The position numbers and the translations under genes are program-made. From Auanema rhodensis (Eukaryota; Nematoda; Chromadorea; Rhabditida; Rhabditidae), in the NCBI GenBank assembly GCA_964057225.1, contig OZ059897.1, forward strand, positions 3,348,001 to 3,412,000: a DNA stretch of 64,000 bases. The letters run 5' to 3'. This document shows positions 1-13,258 of this stretch, piece after piece. Within the stretch, counting starts at the first letter, position 1, and every line of letters starts with the position of its first letter. The notes under the pieces were generated by a model. That model ran no database searches. It was not told the origin of the DNA and was given only the letters and a program-made list of their open reading frames with translations.

Positions 1-1312
1 TTCGGGAAAATTTTTGTCAAAATGTTTTTGGAAGCAATGTTGAGTGTACATGGGAACTCAACATACACTAATGCATTATTTTTCAAACGATCATAACTTA
101 TTTTTGTATAGAGCGTTTCTCAATGTAGTATAATGCATTCGATGCGGATTTTTAAGCTGCGTCGATCTGTGTTATCAGATTTGAGCTAGCTTAAAAATGC
201 ACCGAGATATCAACTGATATATGTTCACACTTATATCCTCGATTTTCACCCTGAAGAAATGATTTTTTGGTTGAAAAACATTGTCCATCGTCTTCGTCTT
301 GAAAAAAGGAATCTAAAAACATCTACTTTTTGTGAAATTATTTGGAAATTTTTCGGGAAAATTTTTGTCAAAATGTTTTTGGAAGCAATGTTGAGTGTAC
401 ATGGGAACTCAACATACACTAATGCATTATTTTTCAAACGATCATAACTAATTTTTGTATAAAGCGTTTCTTAATGTAGTATAGTGCATTCGATGCGGAT
501 TTTTAAGCTGCGTCGATCTGTGTTATCAGATTTGAGTTAGCTTAAAAATGCACCGAGATATCAACTGATATATGTTCACACTTATATCCTCGATTTTCAA
601 CCTGAAGAAATGATTTTTTCGTTGAAAAAACATTGTCCATCGTCTTTGCCTTGAAAAAAGGAATCTAAAAACATCTACTTTTTGTGAAATTATTTAGAAA
701 TTTTTCGGGAAAATTTTTGTCAAAATGTTTTTGGAAGCAATGTTGAGTGTACATGGGAACTCAACATACACTAATGCATTATTTTTCAAACGATCATAAC
801 TTATTTTTGTATAGAGCGTTTCTCGATGTAGTATAGTGCATTCGATGCGGATTTTTAAGCTGCGTTGATCTGTGTTATCAGATTTGAGTTAAATTAAAAA
901 TGCACCGAGATATCAACTGATATAGGTTCACACTTATATCCTCGATTTTCACCCTGAAGAAATGATTTTTTCGTTGAAAAACATTGTCCATCGTCTTTGT
1001 CATGAAAAAAGGAATCTAAAAACATCTACTTTTTGTGAAATTATTCAGAAAATTTTCGGGAAAATTTTTGTCAAAATGTTTTTGGAAGCAATGTTGAGTG
1101 TACATGGGAACTCAACATACACTAATGCATTATTTTTCAAACGATCATAACTAATTTTTGTAAATAGCGTTTCTCAAGGTAGTATAGTGCATTCGATGCG
1201 GATTTTTAAGCTGCGTCGATCTGTGTTATCAGATTTGAGCTAGCTTAAAAATGCACCGAGATATCAACTGATATATGTTCACACTTATATCCTCGATTTT
1301 CACCCTGAAGAA
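1..1312 (+). repeat. Left-end mosaic monomers (partial, D, B, A)
   Basis: The window starts at consensus position 95 of a truncated copy. Full monomers start at 259 (D), 610 (B) and 962 (A). The 259 copy is singular in reading TTTGGAAATTTTT where others have TTTAG or TTCAG. At 881 a copy reads GAGTTAAATTAAA rather than GAGTTAACTTAAA. No local multimer is tandemly repeated here. Confidence 0.85.
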
Positions 1313-4300
1313 ATGATTTTTTGGTTGAAAAACATTGTCCATCGTCTTCGTCTTGAAAAAAGGAATCTAAAAACATCTACTTTTTGTGAAATTATTTAGA
1401 AATTTTTCGGGAAAATTTTTGTCAAAATGTTTTTGGAAGCAATGTTGGGTGTACATGGGAACTCAACATACACTAATGCATTATTTTTCAAACGATCATA
1501 ACTAATTTTTGTATAAAGCGTTTCTTAATGTAGTATAGTGCATTCGATGCGGATTTTTAAGCTGCGTCGATCTGTGTTATCAGATTTGAGTTAGCTTAAA
1601 AATGCACCGAGATATCAACTGATATATGTTCACACTTATATCCTCGATTTTCACCCTGAAGAAATGATTTTTTCGTTGAAAAAACATTGTCCATCGTCTT
1701 TGCCTTGAAAAAAGGAATCTAAAAACATCTACTTTTTGTGAAATTATTTAGAAATTTTTCGGGAAAATTTTTGTCAAAATGTTTTTGGAAGCAATGTTGA
1801 GTGTACATGGGAACTCAACATACACTAATGCATTATTTTTCAAACGATCATAACTTATTTTTGTATAGAGCCTTTCTCAATGTAGTATAGTGCATTCGAT
1901 GCGGATTTTTAAGCTGCGTCGATCTGTGTTATCCGATTTGAGCTAGCTTGAAAATGTACCGAGATATCAACTGATATATGTTCACACTTATATCCTCGAT
2001 TTTCACCCTGAAGAATTTATTTTTTCGTTGAATAACATTGTCCATCGTCTTCGCCTTGAAAGAAGGAATCTAAAAACATCTACTTTTTGTGAAATTATTC
2101 AGAAATTTTTCGGGAAAATTTTTGTCAAAATGTTTTTGGAAGCAATGTTGAGTGTACATGGGAACTCAGCATACACTAATGCATTATTTTTCAAACGATA
2201 ATAACTAATTTTTGTATAGAGCGTTTCTTAATGTAGTATAGTGCATTCGATGCGGATTTTTAAGTTGCGTTGATCTGTGTTATCAGATTTGAGTTAGCTT
2301 AAAAATGCACCGAGATATCAACTGATATATGTTCACACTTATATCCTCGATTTTCACCCTGAAGAAATGATTTTTTCGTTGAATAACATTGTCCATCATC
2401 TTCGTCTTGAAAAAAGGAATCTAAAAACATCTACTTTTTGTGAAATTATTTAGAAATTTTTCGGGAAAATTTTTGTCAAAATGTTTTTGGAAGCAATGTT
2501 GAGTGTACATGGGAACTCAACATACACTAATGCATTATTTTTCAAACGATCATAACTAATTTTTGTAAATAGCGTTTCTCGATGTAGTATACTGCATTCG
2601 ATGCGGATTTTTAAGCTGCGTTGATCTGTGTTATCAGATTTGAGTTAACTTAAAAATGCACCGAGATATCAACTGATATAGGTTCACACATATATCCTCG
2701 ATTTTCACCCTGAAGAAATGATTTTTTCGTTGAAAAACATTGTCCATCGTCTTCGTCATGAAAAAAGGAATCTAAAAACATCTACTTTTTGTGAAATTAT
2801 TCAGAAAATTTTCGGGAAAATTTTTGTCAAAATGTTTTTGGAAGCAATGTTGAGTGTACATGGGAACTCAACATACACTAATGCATTATTTTTCAAACGA
2901 TCATAACTAATTTTTGTAAATAGCGTTTCTCAAGGTAGTATAGTGCATTCGATGCGGATTTTTAAGCTGCGTCGATCTGTGTTATCAGATTTGAGCTAGC
3001 TTAAAAATGCACCGCGATATCAACTGATATATGTTCACACTTATATCCTCGATTTTCACCCTGAAGAAATGATTTTTTGGTTGAAAAACATTGTCCATCG
3101 TCTTCGTCTTGAAAAAAGGAATCTAAAAACATCTACTTTTTGTGAAATTATCTAGAAATTTTTCGGGAAAATTTTTGTCAAAATGTTTTTGGAAGCAATG
3201 TTGAGTGTACATGGGAACTCAACATACACTAATGCATTATTTTTCAAACGATCATAACTAATTTTTGTATAAAGCGTTTCTTAATGTAGTATAGTGCATT
3301 CGATGCGGATTTTTAAGCTGCGTCGATCTGTGTTATCAGATTTGAGTTAGCTTAAAAATGCACCGAGATATCAACTGATATATGTTCACACTTATATCCT
3401 CGATTTTCACCCTGAAGAAATGATTTTTTCGTTGAAAAAACATTGTCCATCGTCTTTGCCTTGAAAAAAGGAATCTAAAAACATCTACTTTTTGTGAAAT
3501 TATTTAGAAATTTTTCGGGAAAATTTTTGTCAAAATGTTTTTGGAAGCAATGTTGAGTGTACATGGGAACTCAACATACACTAATGCATTATTTTTCAAA
3601 CGATCATAACTTATTTTTGTATAGAGCGTTTCTCAATGTAGTATAGTGCATTCGATGCGGATTTTTAAGCTGCGTCGATCTGTGTTATCCGATTTGAGCT
3701 AGCTTGAAAATGTACCGAGATATCAACTGATATAGGTTCACACTTATATCCTCGATTTTCACCCTGAAGAAATGATTTTTTCGTTGAAAAACATTGTCCA
3801 TCGTCTTCGTCATGAAAAAAGGAATCTAAAAACATATACTTTTTGTGAAATTATTCAGAAAATTTTCGGGAAAATTTTTGTCAAAATGTTTTTGGAAGCA
3901 ATGTTGAGTGTACATGGGAACTCAGCATACACTAATGCATTATTTTTCAAACGATAATAACTAATTTTTGTATAGAGCGTTTCTTAATGTAGTAAAGTGC
4001 ATTTGATGCGGATTTTTAAGCTGTGTCGATCTGTGTTATCAGATTTGAGTTAGCTTAAAAATGCACCGAGATATCAACTGATATATGTTCACACTTATAT
4101 CCTCGATTTTCACCCTGAAGAAATGATTTTTTCGTTGAAAAAACATTGTCCATCGTCTTTGCCTTGAAAAAAGGAATCTAAAAACATCTACTTTTTGTGA
4201 AATTATTCAGAAATTTTTCGGGAAAATTTTTGTCAAAATGTTTTTGGAAGCAATGTTGAGTGTACATGGGAACTCAACATACACTAATGCATTATTTTTC

Positions 4301-4474
4301 AAACGATCATAACTTATTTTTGTATAGAGCGTTTCTCAATGTAGTATAGTGCATTCGATGCGGATTTTTAAGCTGCGTCGATCTGTGTTATCAGATTTGA
4401 GTTAGCTTAAAAATGCACCGAGATATCAACTGATATATGTTCACACTTATATCCTCGATTTTCACCCTGAAGAA
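1313..4474 (+). repeat. Nine-monomer segment D-B-C-E-A-D-B-A'-B
   Basis: Monomers start at 1313, 1664, 2016, 2367, 2718, 3069, 3420, 3772 and 4123. Private variants include GTTGGGTG at about 1,445 and ACCGCGATATC near 3,011. The run A-D-B occurs at 962 and again at 2,718 (spacing 1,756 bp, five monomers), so part of the segment is an older 5-mer. A shortened version recurs at 5,530-7,988. CCTTTCTC near 1,870 is a private change. Confidence 0.75.
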
Positions 4475-5529
4475 ATGATTTTTTCGTTGAAAAAACATTG
4501 TCCATCGTCTTTGCCTTGAAAAAAGGAATCTAAAAACATCTACTTTTTGTGAAATTATTTAGAAATTTTTCGGGAAAATTTTTGTCAAAATGTTTTTGGA
4601 AGCAATGTTGAGTGTACATGGGAACTCAACATACACTAATGCATTATTTTTCAAACGATCATAACTAATTTTTGTAAATAGCGTTTCTCGATGTAGTATA
4701 GTGCATTCGATGCGGATTTTTAAGCTGCGTTGATCTGTGTTATCAGATTTGAGCTAGCTTAAAAATGCACCGAGATATCAACTGATATATGTTCACACTT
4801 ATATCCTCGATTTTCACCCTGAAGAAATGATTTTTTGGTTGAAAAACATTGTCCATCGTCTTCGTCTTGAAAAAAGGAATCTAAAAACATCTACTTTTTG
4901 TGAAATTATTTAGAAATTTTTCGGGAAAATTTTTGTCAAAATGTTTTTGGAAGCAATGTTGGGTGTACATGGGAACTCAACATACACTAATGCATTATTT
5001 TTCAAACGATCATAACTTATTTTTGTATAGAGCGTTTCTTAATGTAGTATAGTGCATTCGATGCGGATTTTTAAGCTGCGTCGATCTGTGTTATCAGATT
5101 TGAGTTAGCTTAAAAATGCACCGAGATATCAACTGATATATGTTCACACTTATATCCTCGATTTTCACCCTGAAGAAATGATTTTTTCGTTGAAAAAACA
5201 TTGTCCATCGTCTTTGCCTTGAAAAAAGGAATCTAAAAACATCTACTTTTTGTGAAATTATTTAGAAATTTTTCGGGAAAATTTTTGTCAAAATGTTTTT
5301 GGAAGCAATGTTGAGTGTACATGGGAACTCAACATACACTAATGCATTATTTTTCAAACGATCATAACTAATTTTTGTAAATAGCGTTTCTCGATGTAGT
5401 ATAGTGCATTCGATGCGGATTTTTAAGCTGCGTTGATCTGTGTTATCAGATTTGAGCTAGCTTAAAAATGCACCGAGATATCAACTGATATATGTTCACA
5501 CTTATATCCTCGATTTTCACCCTGAAGAA
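4475..5529 (+). repeat. B-D-B linker monomers
   Basis: Three monomers (4475 B, 4827 D, 5178 B). The D-B pair starting at 4,827 is repeated at 5,530 with a spacing of 703 bp. The GTTGGGTG variant at 4,961 and 5,664 confirms the spacing. Their right halves differ (TATAGAGCG against TATAAAGCG), so the pair is not a clean recent duplicate. Confidence 0.7.
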
Positions 5530-7988
5530 ATGATTTTTTGGTTGAAAAACATTGTCCATCGTCTTCGTCTTGAAAAAAGGAATCTAAAAACATCTACTTT
5601 TTGTGAAATTATTTAGAAATTTTTCGGGAAAATTTTTGTCAAAATGTTTTTGGAAGCAATGTTGGGTGTACATGGGAACTCAACATACACTAATGCATTA
5701 TTTTTCAAACGATCATAACTAATTTTTGTATAAAGCGTTTCTTAATGTAGTATAGTGCATTCGATGCGGATTTTTAAGCTGCGTCGATCTGTGTTATCAG
5801 ATTTGAGTTAGCTTAAAAATGCACCGAGATATCAACTGATATATGTTCACACTTATATCCTCGATTTTCACCCTGAAGAAATGATTTTTTCGTTGAAAAA
5901 ACATTGTCCATCGTCTTTGCCTTGAAAAAAGGAATCTAAAAACATCTACTTTTTGTGAAATTATTTAGAAATTTTTCGGGAAAATTTTTGTCAAAATGTT
6001 TTTGGAAGCAATGTTGAGTGTACATGGGAACTCAACATACACTAATGCATTATTTTTCAAACGATCATAACTTATTTTTGTATAGAGCGTTTCTCAATGT
6101 AGTATAGTGCATTCGATGCGGATTTTTAAGCTGCGTCGATCTGTGTTATCCGATTTGAGCTAGCTTGAAAATGTACCGAGATATCAACTGATATATGTTC
6201 ACACTTATATCCTCGATTTTCACCCTGAAGAATTTATTTTTTCGTTGAATAACATTGTCCATCGTCTTCGCCTTGAAAGAAGGAATCTAAAAACATCTAC
6301 TTTTTGTGAAATTATTCAGAAATTTTTCGGGAAAATTTTTGTCAAAATGTTTTTGGAAGCAATGTTGAGTGTACATGGGAACTCAACATACACTAATGCA
6401 TTATTTTTCAAACGATCATAACTTATTTTTGTAAATAGCGTTTCTCGATGTAGTATAGTGCATTCGATGCGGATTTTTAAGCTGCGTTGATCTGTGTTAT
6501 CAGATTTGAGTTAACTTAAAAATGCACCGAGATATCAACTGATATAGGTTCACACTTATATCCTCGATTTTCACCCTGAAGAAATGATTTTTTCGTTGAA
6601 AAACATTGTCCATCGTCTTCGTCATGAAAAAAGGAATCTAAAAACATCTACTTTTTGTGAAATTATTCAGAAAATTTTCGGGAAAATTTTTGTCAAAATG
6701 TTTTTGGAAGCAATGTTGAGTGTACATGGGAACTCAACATACACTAATGCATTATTTTTCAAACGATCATAACTAATTTTTGTAAATAGCGTTTCTCAAG
6801 GTAGTATAGTGCATTCGATGCGGATTTTTAAGCTGCGTCGATCTGTGTTATCAGATTTGAGCTAGCTTAAAAATGCACCGCGATATCAACTGATATATGT
6901 TCACACTTATATCCTCGATTTTCACCCTGAAGAAATGATTTTTTGGTTGAAAAACATTGTCCATCGTCTTCGTCTTGAAAAAAGGAATCTAAAAACATCT
7001 ACTTTTTGTGAAATTATTTAGAAATTTTTCGGGAAAATTTTTGTCAAAATGTTTTTGGAAGCAATGTTGAGTGTACATGGGAACTCAACATACACTAATG
7101 CATTATTTTTCAAACGATCATAACTAATTTTTGTATAAAGCGTTTCTTAATGTAGTATAGTGCATTCGATGCGGATTTTTAAGCTGCGTCGATCTGTGTT
7201 ATCAGATTTGAGTTAGCTTAAAAATGCACCGAGATATCAACTGATATATGTTCACACTTATATCCTCGATTTTCACCCTGAAGAAATGATTTTTTCGTTG
7301 AAAAACATTGTCCATCGTCTTCGTCATGAAAAAAGGAATCTAAAAACATATACTTTTTGTGAAATTATTCAGAAAATTTTCGGGAAAATTTTTGTCAAAA
7401 TGTTTTTGGAAGCAATGTTGAGTGTACATGGGAACTCAGCATACACTAATGCATTATTTTTCAAACGATAATAACTAATTTTTGTATAGAGCGTTTCTTA
7501 ATGTAGTAAAGTGCATTCGATGCGGATTTTTAAGCTGTGTCGATCTGTGTTATCAGATTTGAGTTAGCTTAAAAATGCACCGAGATATCAACTGATATAT
7601 GTTCACACTTATATCCTCGATTTTCACCCTGAAGAAATGATTTTTTCGTTGAAAAAACATTGTCCATCGTCTTTGCCTTGAAAAAAGGAATCTAAAAACA
7701 TCTACTTTTTGTGAAATTATTTAGAAATTTTTCGGGAAAATTTTTGTCAAAATGTTTTTGGAAGCAATGTTGAGTGTACATGGGAACTCAACATACACTA
7801 ATGCATTATTTTTCAAACGATCATAACTTATTTTTGTATAGAGCGTTTCTCAATGTAGTATAGTGCATTCGATGCGGATTTTTAAGCTGCGTCGATCTGT
7901 GTTATCAGATTTGAGTTAACTTAAAAATGCACCGAGATATCAACTGATATAGGTTCACACTTATATCCTCGATTTTCACCCTGAAGAA
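5530..7988 (+). repeat. Shortened copy of the 1,313-4,474 segment (D-B-C-A-D-A'-B)
   Basis: Monomers start at 5530, 5881, 6233, 6584, 6935, 7286 and 7637. The spacing to the left copy is 4,217 bp for the first part (GTTGGGTG at 1,447 and 5,664). It falls to 3,866 bp in the middle (ACCGCGATATC near 3,013 and 6,879) and to 3,514 bp at the end. Each step loses one monomer. The first loss joins a C-type left half to the right half of the neighbouring E-type copy, as expected from crossing-over between misaligned monomers. Confidence 0.75.
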
Positions 7989-9393
7989 ATGATTTTTTCG
8001 TTGAAAAACATTGTCCATCGTCTTCGTCATGAAAAAAGGAATCTAAAAACATATACTTTTTGTGAAATTATTCAGAAAATTTTCGGGAAAATTTTTGTCA
8101 AAATGTTTTTGGAAGCAATGTTGAGTGTACATGGGAACTCAACATACACTAATGCATTATTTTTCAAACGATCATAACTAATTTTTGTATAAAGCGTTTC
8201 TTAATGTAGTATAGTGCATTCGATGCGGATTTTTAAGCTGCGTCGATCTGTGTTATCAGATTTGAGTTAGCTTAAAAATGCACCGAGATATCAACTGATA
8301 TATGTTCACACTTATATCCTCGATTTTCACCCTGAAGAAATGATTTTTTCGTTGAAAAACATTGTCCATCGTCTTCGTCATGAAAAAAGGAATCTAAAAA
8401 CATATACTTTTTGTGAAATTATTCAGAAAATTTTCGGGAAAATTTTTGTCAAAATGTTTTTGGAAGCAATGTTGAGTGTACATGGGAACTCAGCATACAC
8501 TAATGCATTATTTTTCAAACGATAATAACTAATTTTTGTATAGAGCGTTTCTTAATGTAGTAAAGTGCATTCGATGCGGATTTTTAAGCTGTGTCGATCT
8601 GTGTTATCAGATTTGAGTTAGCTTAAAAATGCACCGAGATATCAACTGATATATGTTCACACTTATATCCTCGATTTTCACCCTGAAGAAATGATTTTTT
8701 CGTTGAAAAAACATTGTCCATCGTCTTTGCCTTGAAAAAAGGAATCTAAAAACATCTACTTTTTGTGAAATTATTTAGAAATTTTTCGGGAAAATTTTTG
8801 TCAAAATGTTTTTGGAAGCAATGTTGAGTGTACATGGGAACTCAACATACACTAATGCATTATTTTTCAAACGATCATAACTTATTTTTGTATAGAGCGT
8901 TTCTCAATGTAGTATAGTGCATTCGATGCGGATTTTTAAGCTGCGTCGATCTGTGTTATCAGATTTGAGTTAACTTAAAAATGCACCGAGATATCAACTG
9001 ATATAGGTTCACACTTATATCCTCGATTTTCACCCTGAAGAAATGATTTTTTCGTTGAAAAACATTGTCCATCGTCTTCGTCATGAAAAAAGGAATCTAA
9101 AAACATATACTTTTTGTGAAATTATTCAGAAAATTTTCGGGAAAATTTTTGTCAAAATGTTTTTGGAAGCAATGTTGAGTGTACATGGGAACTCAACATA
9201 CACTAATGCATTATTTTTCAAACGATCATAACTTATTTTTGTATAGAGCGTTTCTCAATGTAGTATAGTGCATTCGATGCGGATTTTTAAGCTGCGTCGA
9301 TCTGTGTTATCAGATTTGAGTTAACTTAAAAATGCACCGAGATATCAACTGATATAGGTTCACACTTATATCCTCGATTTTCACCCTGAAGAA
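7286..9393 (+). repeat. Trimer A'-B-A' in two tandem copies, 1,054 bp each
   Basis: Copies are 7,286-8,339 and 8,340-9,393. A' monomers at 7286 and 8340 share ACATATAC, AACTCAGCATAC and ATAATAACTAA. A' monomers at 7989 and 9043 share ATATAC with AACTCAACATAC. The TAAAG and CTGTGTCG variants recur at the same spacing. Downstream halves differ slightly at the end of each copy. Confidence 0.8.
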
Positions 9394-11503
9394 TTTATTT
9401 TTTCGTTGAATAACATTGTCCATCGTCTTCGACTTGAAAGAAGGAATCTAAAAACATCTACTTTTTGTGAAATTATTCAGAAATTTTTCGGGAAAATTTT
9501 TGTCAAAATGTTTTTGGAAGCAATGTTGAGTGTACATGGGAACTCAACATACACTAATGCATTATTTTTCAAACGATCATAACTTATTTTTGTATAGAGC
9601 GTTTCTCAATGTAGTATAGTGAATTCGATGCGGATTTTTAAGCTGCGTTGATCTGTGTTATCAGATTTGAGTTAGCTTAAAAATGCACCGAGATATCAAC
9701 TGATATATGTTCACACTTATATCCTCGATTTTCACCCTGAAGAAATGATTTTTTCGTTGAAAAAACATTGTCCATCGTCTTTGCCTTGAAAAAAGGAATC
9801 TAAAAACATCTACTTTTTGTGAAATTATTTAGAAATTTTTCGGGAAAATTTTTGTCAAAATGTTTTTGGAAGCAATGTTGAGTGTACATGGGAACTCAAC
9901 ATACACTAATGCATTATTTTTCAAACGATAATAACTAATTTTTGTATAGAGCGCTTCTTAATGTAGTAAAGTGCATTCGATGCGGATTTTTAAGCTGCGT
10001 CGATCTGTGTTATCAGATTTGAGTTAGCTTAAAAATGCACCGAGATATCAACTGATATATGTTCACACTTATATCCTCGATTTTCACCCTGAAGAAATGA
10101 TTTTTTCGTTGAAAAAACATTGTCCATCGTCTTTGCCTTGAAAAAAGGAATCTAAAAACATCTACTTTTCGTGAAATTATTTAGAAATTTTTCGGGAAAA
10201 TTTTTGTCAAAATGTTTTTGGAAGCAATGTTGAGTGTACATGGGAACTCAACATACACTAATGCATTATTTTTCAAACGATAATAACTAATTTTTGTATA
10301 GAGCGTTTCTTAATGTAGTAAAGTGCATTCGATGCGGATTTTTAAGCTGCGTCGATCTGTGTTATCAGATTTGAGTTAACTTAAAAATGCACCGAGATAT
10401 CAACTGATATAGGTTCACACTTATATCCTCGATTTTCACCCTGAAGAATTTATTTTTTCGTTGAATAACATTGTCCATCGTCTTCGACTTGAAAGAAGGA
10501 ATCTAAAAACATCTACTTTTTGTGAAATTATTCAGAAATTTTTCGGGAAAATTTTTGTCAAAATGTTTTTGGAAGCAATGTTGAGTGTACATGGGAACTC
10601 AACATACACTAATGCATTATTTTTCAAACGATCATAACTTATTTTTGTATAGAGCGTTTCTCAATGTAGTATAGTGAATTCGATGCGGATTTTTAAGCTG
10701 CGTTGATCTGTGTTATCAGATTTGAGTTAGCTTAAAAATGCACCGAGATATCAACTGATATATGTTCACACTTATATCCTCGATTTTCACCCTGAAGAAA
10801 TGATTTTTTCGTTGAAAAAACATTGTCCATCGTCTTTGCCTTGAAAAAAGGAATCTAAAAACATCTACTTTTTGTGAAATTATTTAGAAATTTTTCGGGA
10901 AAATTTTTGTCAAAATGTTTTTGGAAGCAATGTTGAGTGTACATGGGAACTCAACATACACTAATGCATTATTTTTCAAACGATAATAACTAATTTTTGT
11001 ATAGAGCGCTTCTTAATGTAGTAAAGTGCATTCGATGCGGATTTTTAAGCTGCGTCGATCTGTGTTATCAGATTTGAGTTAGCTTAAAAATGCACCGAGA
11101 TATCAACTGATATATGTTCACACTTATATCCTCGATTTTCACCCTGAAGAAATGATTTTTTCGTTGAAAAAACATTGTCCATCGTCTTTGCCTTGAAAAA
11201 AGGAATCTAAAAACATCTACTTTTCGTGAAATTATTTAGAAATTTTTCGGGAAAATTTTTGTCAAAATGTTTTTGGAAGCAATGTTGAGTGTACATGGGA
11301 ACTCAACATACACTAATGCATTATTTTTCAAACGATAATAACTAATTTTTGTATAGAGCGTTTCTTAATGTAGTAAAGTGCATTCGATGCGGATTTTTAA
11401 GCTGCGTCGATCTGTGTTATCAGATTTGAGTTAGCTTAAAAATGCACCGAGATATCAACTGATATAGGTTCACACTTATATCCTCGATTTTCACCCTGAA
11501 GAA
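9394..11503 (+). repeat. Trimer C-B-B in two tandem copies, 1,055 bp each
   Basis: Copies are 9,394-10,448 and 10,449-11,503. Four private variants recur 1,055 bp apart: CTTCGACTTG (about 9,429 and 10,484), an EcoRI site GAATTC (9,621 and 10,676), GAGCGCTTC (about 9,950 and 11,005) and CTTTTCGTG (about 10,166 and 11,221). Such sharing of rare changes indicates a recent tandem duplication. Confidence 0.9.
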
Positions 11504-13258
11504 TTTATTTTTTCGTTGAATAACATTGTCCATCGTCTTCGCCTTGAAAGAAGGAATCTAAAAACATCTACTTTTTGTGAAATTATTCAGAAATTTTTCG
11601 GGAAAATTTTTGTCAAAATGTTTTTGGAAGCAATGTTGAGTGTACATGGGAACTCAACATACACTAATGCATTATTTTTCAAACGATCATAACTTATTTT
11701 TGTATAGAGCGTTTCTCAATGTAGTATAGTGCATTCGATGCGGATTTTTAAGCTGCGTCGATCTGTGTTATCAGATTTGAGTTAACTTAAAAATGCACCG
11801 AGATATCAACTGATATAGGTTCACACTTATATCCTCGATTTTCACCCTGAAGAATTTATTTTTTCGTTGAATAACATTGTCCATCGTCTTCGTCATGAAA
11901 AAAGGAATCTAAAAACATCTACTTTTTGTGAAATTATTCAGAAATTTTTCGGGAAAATTTTTGTCAAAATGTTTTTGGAAGCAATGTTGAGTGTACATGG
12001 GAACTCAACATACACTAATGCATTATTTTTCAAACGATCATAACTAATTTTTGTAAATAGCGTTTCTCGATGTAGTATAGTGCATTCGATGCGGATTTTT
12101 AAGCTGCGTTGATCTGTGTTATCAGATTTGAGCTAGCTTAAAAATGCACCGAGATATCAACTGATATATGTTCACACTTATATCCTCGATTTTCACCCTG
12201 AAGAAATGATTTTTTGGTTGAAAAACATTGTCCATCGTCTTCGTCTTGAAAAAAGGAATCTAAAAACATCTACTTTTTGTGAAATTATTTAGAAATTTTT
12301 CGGGAAAATTTTTGTCAAAATGTTTTTGGAAGCAATGTTGGGTGTACATGGGAACTCAACATACACTAATGCATTATTTTTCAAACGATCATAACTTATT
12401 TTTGTATAGAGCGTTTCTTAATGTAGTATAGTGCATTCGATGCGGATTTTTAAGCTGCGTCGATCTGTGTTATCAGATTTGAGTTAGCTTAAAAATGCAC
12501 CGAGATATCAACTGATATATGTTCACACTTATATCCTCGATTTTCACCCTGAAGAAATGATTTTTTGGTTGAAAAACATTGTCCATCGTCTTCGTCTTGA
12601 AAAAAGGAATCTAAAAACATCTACTTTTTGTGAAATTATTTAGAAATTTTTCGGGAAAATTTTTGTCAAAATGTTTTTGGAAGCAATGTTGAGTGTACAT
12701 GGGAACTCAACATACACTAATGCATTATTTTTCAAACGATCATAACTTATTTTTGTATAGAGCGTTTCTCAATGTAGTATAGTGCATTCGATGCGGATTT
12801 TTAAGCTGCGTCGATCTGTGTTATCAGATTTGAGTTAACTTAAAAATGCACCGAGATATCAACTGATATAGGTTCACACTTATATCCTCGATTTTCACCC
12901 TGAAGAAATGATTTTTTCGTTGAAAAACATTGTCCATCGTCTTCGTCATGAAAAAAGGAATCTAAAAACATATACTTTTTGTGAAATTATTCAGAAAATT
13001 TTCGGGAAAATTTTTGTCAAAATGTTTTTGGAAGCAATGTTGAGTGTACATGGGAACTCAACATACACTAATGCATTATTTTTCAAACGATCATAACTTA
13101 TTTTTGTATAGAGCGTTTCTCAATGTAGTATAGTGCATTCGATGCGGATTTTTAAGCTGCGTCGATCTGTGTTATCGGATTTGAGTTAACTTAAAAATGC
13201 ACCGAGATATCAACTGATATAGGTTCACACTTATATCCTCGATTTTCACCCTGAAGAA
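11504..13258 (+). repeat. Non-repeated order C, C/A hybrid, D, D, A'
   Basis: Monomers start near 11504, 11855, 12206, 12557 and 12908. The 11,855 monomer joins a C-type start (GAATTTATT, GAATAAC) to an A-type middle (CTTCGTCATG) and then CAGAAATTTTTC, so it is recombinant within its first 110 bases. No multimer repeats within this stretch. Confidence 0.75.

Noticed and set aside
201-260. Promoter-like TATA motifs such as TGTATAGAGCG or TGATATATG
   Set aside because: AT-rich repeats give such strings by chance, and nothing positions a transcript start. Satellite transcription remains possible but is not shown.
9621-10681. EcoRI sites as cloning or vector junctions
   Set aside because: The two GAATTC sites arise from one base change (GTGCATTC to GTGAATTC) inside otherwise normal monomers, at the 1,055-bp trimer spacing.
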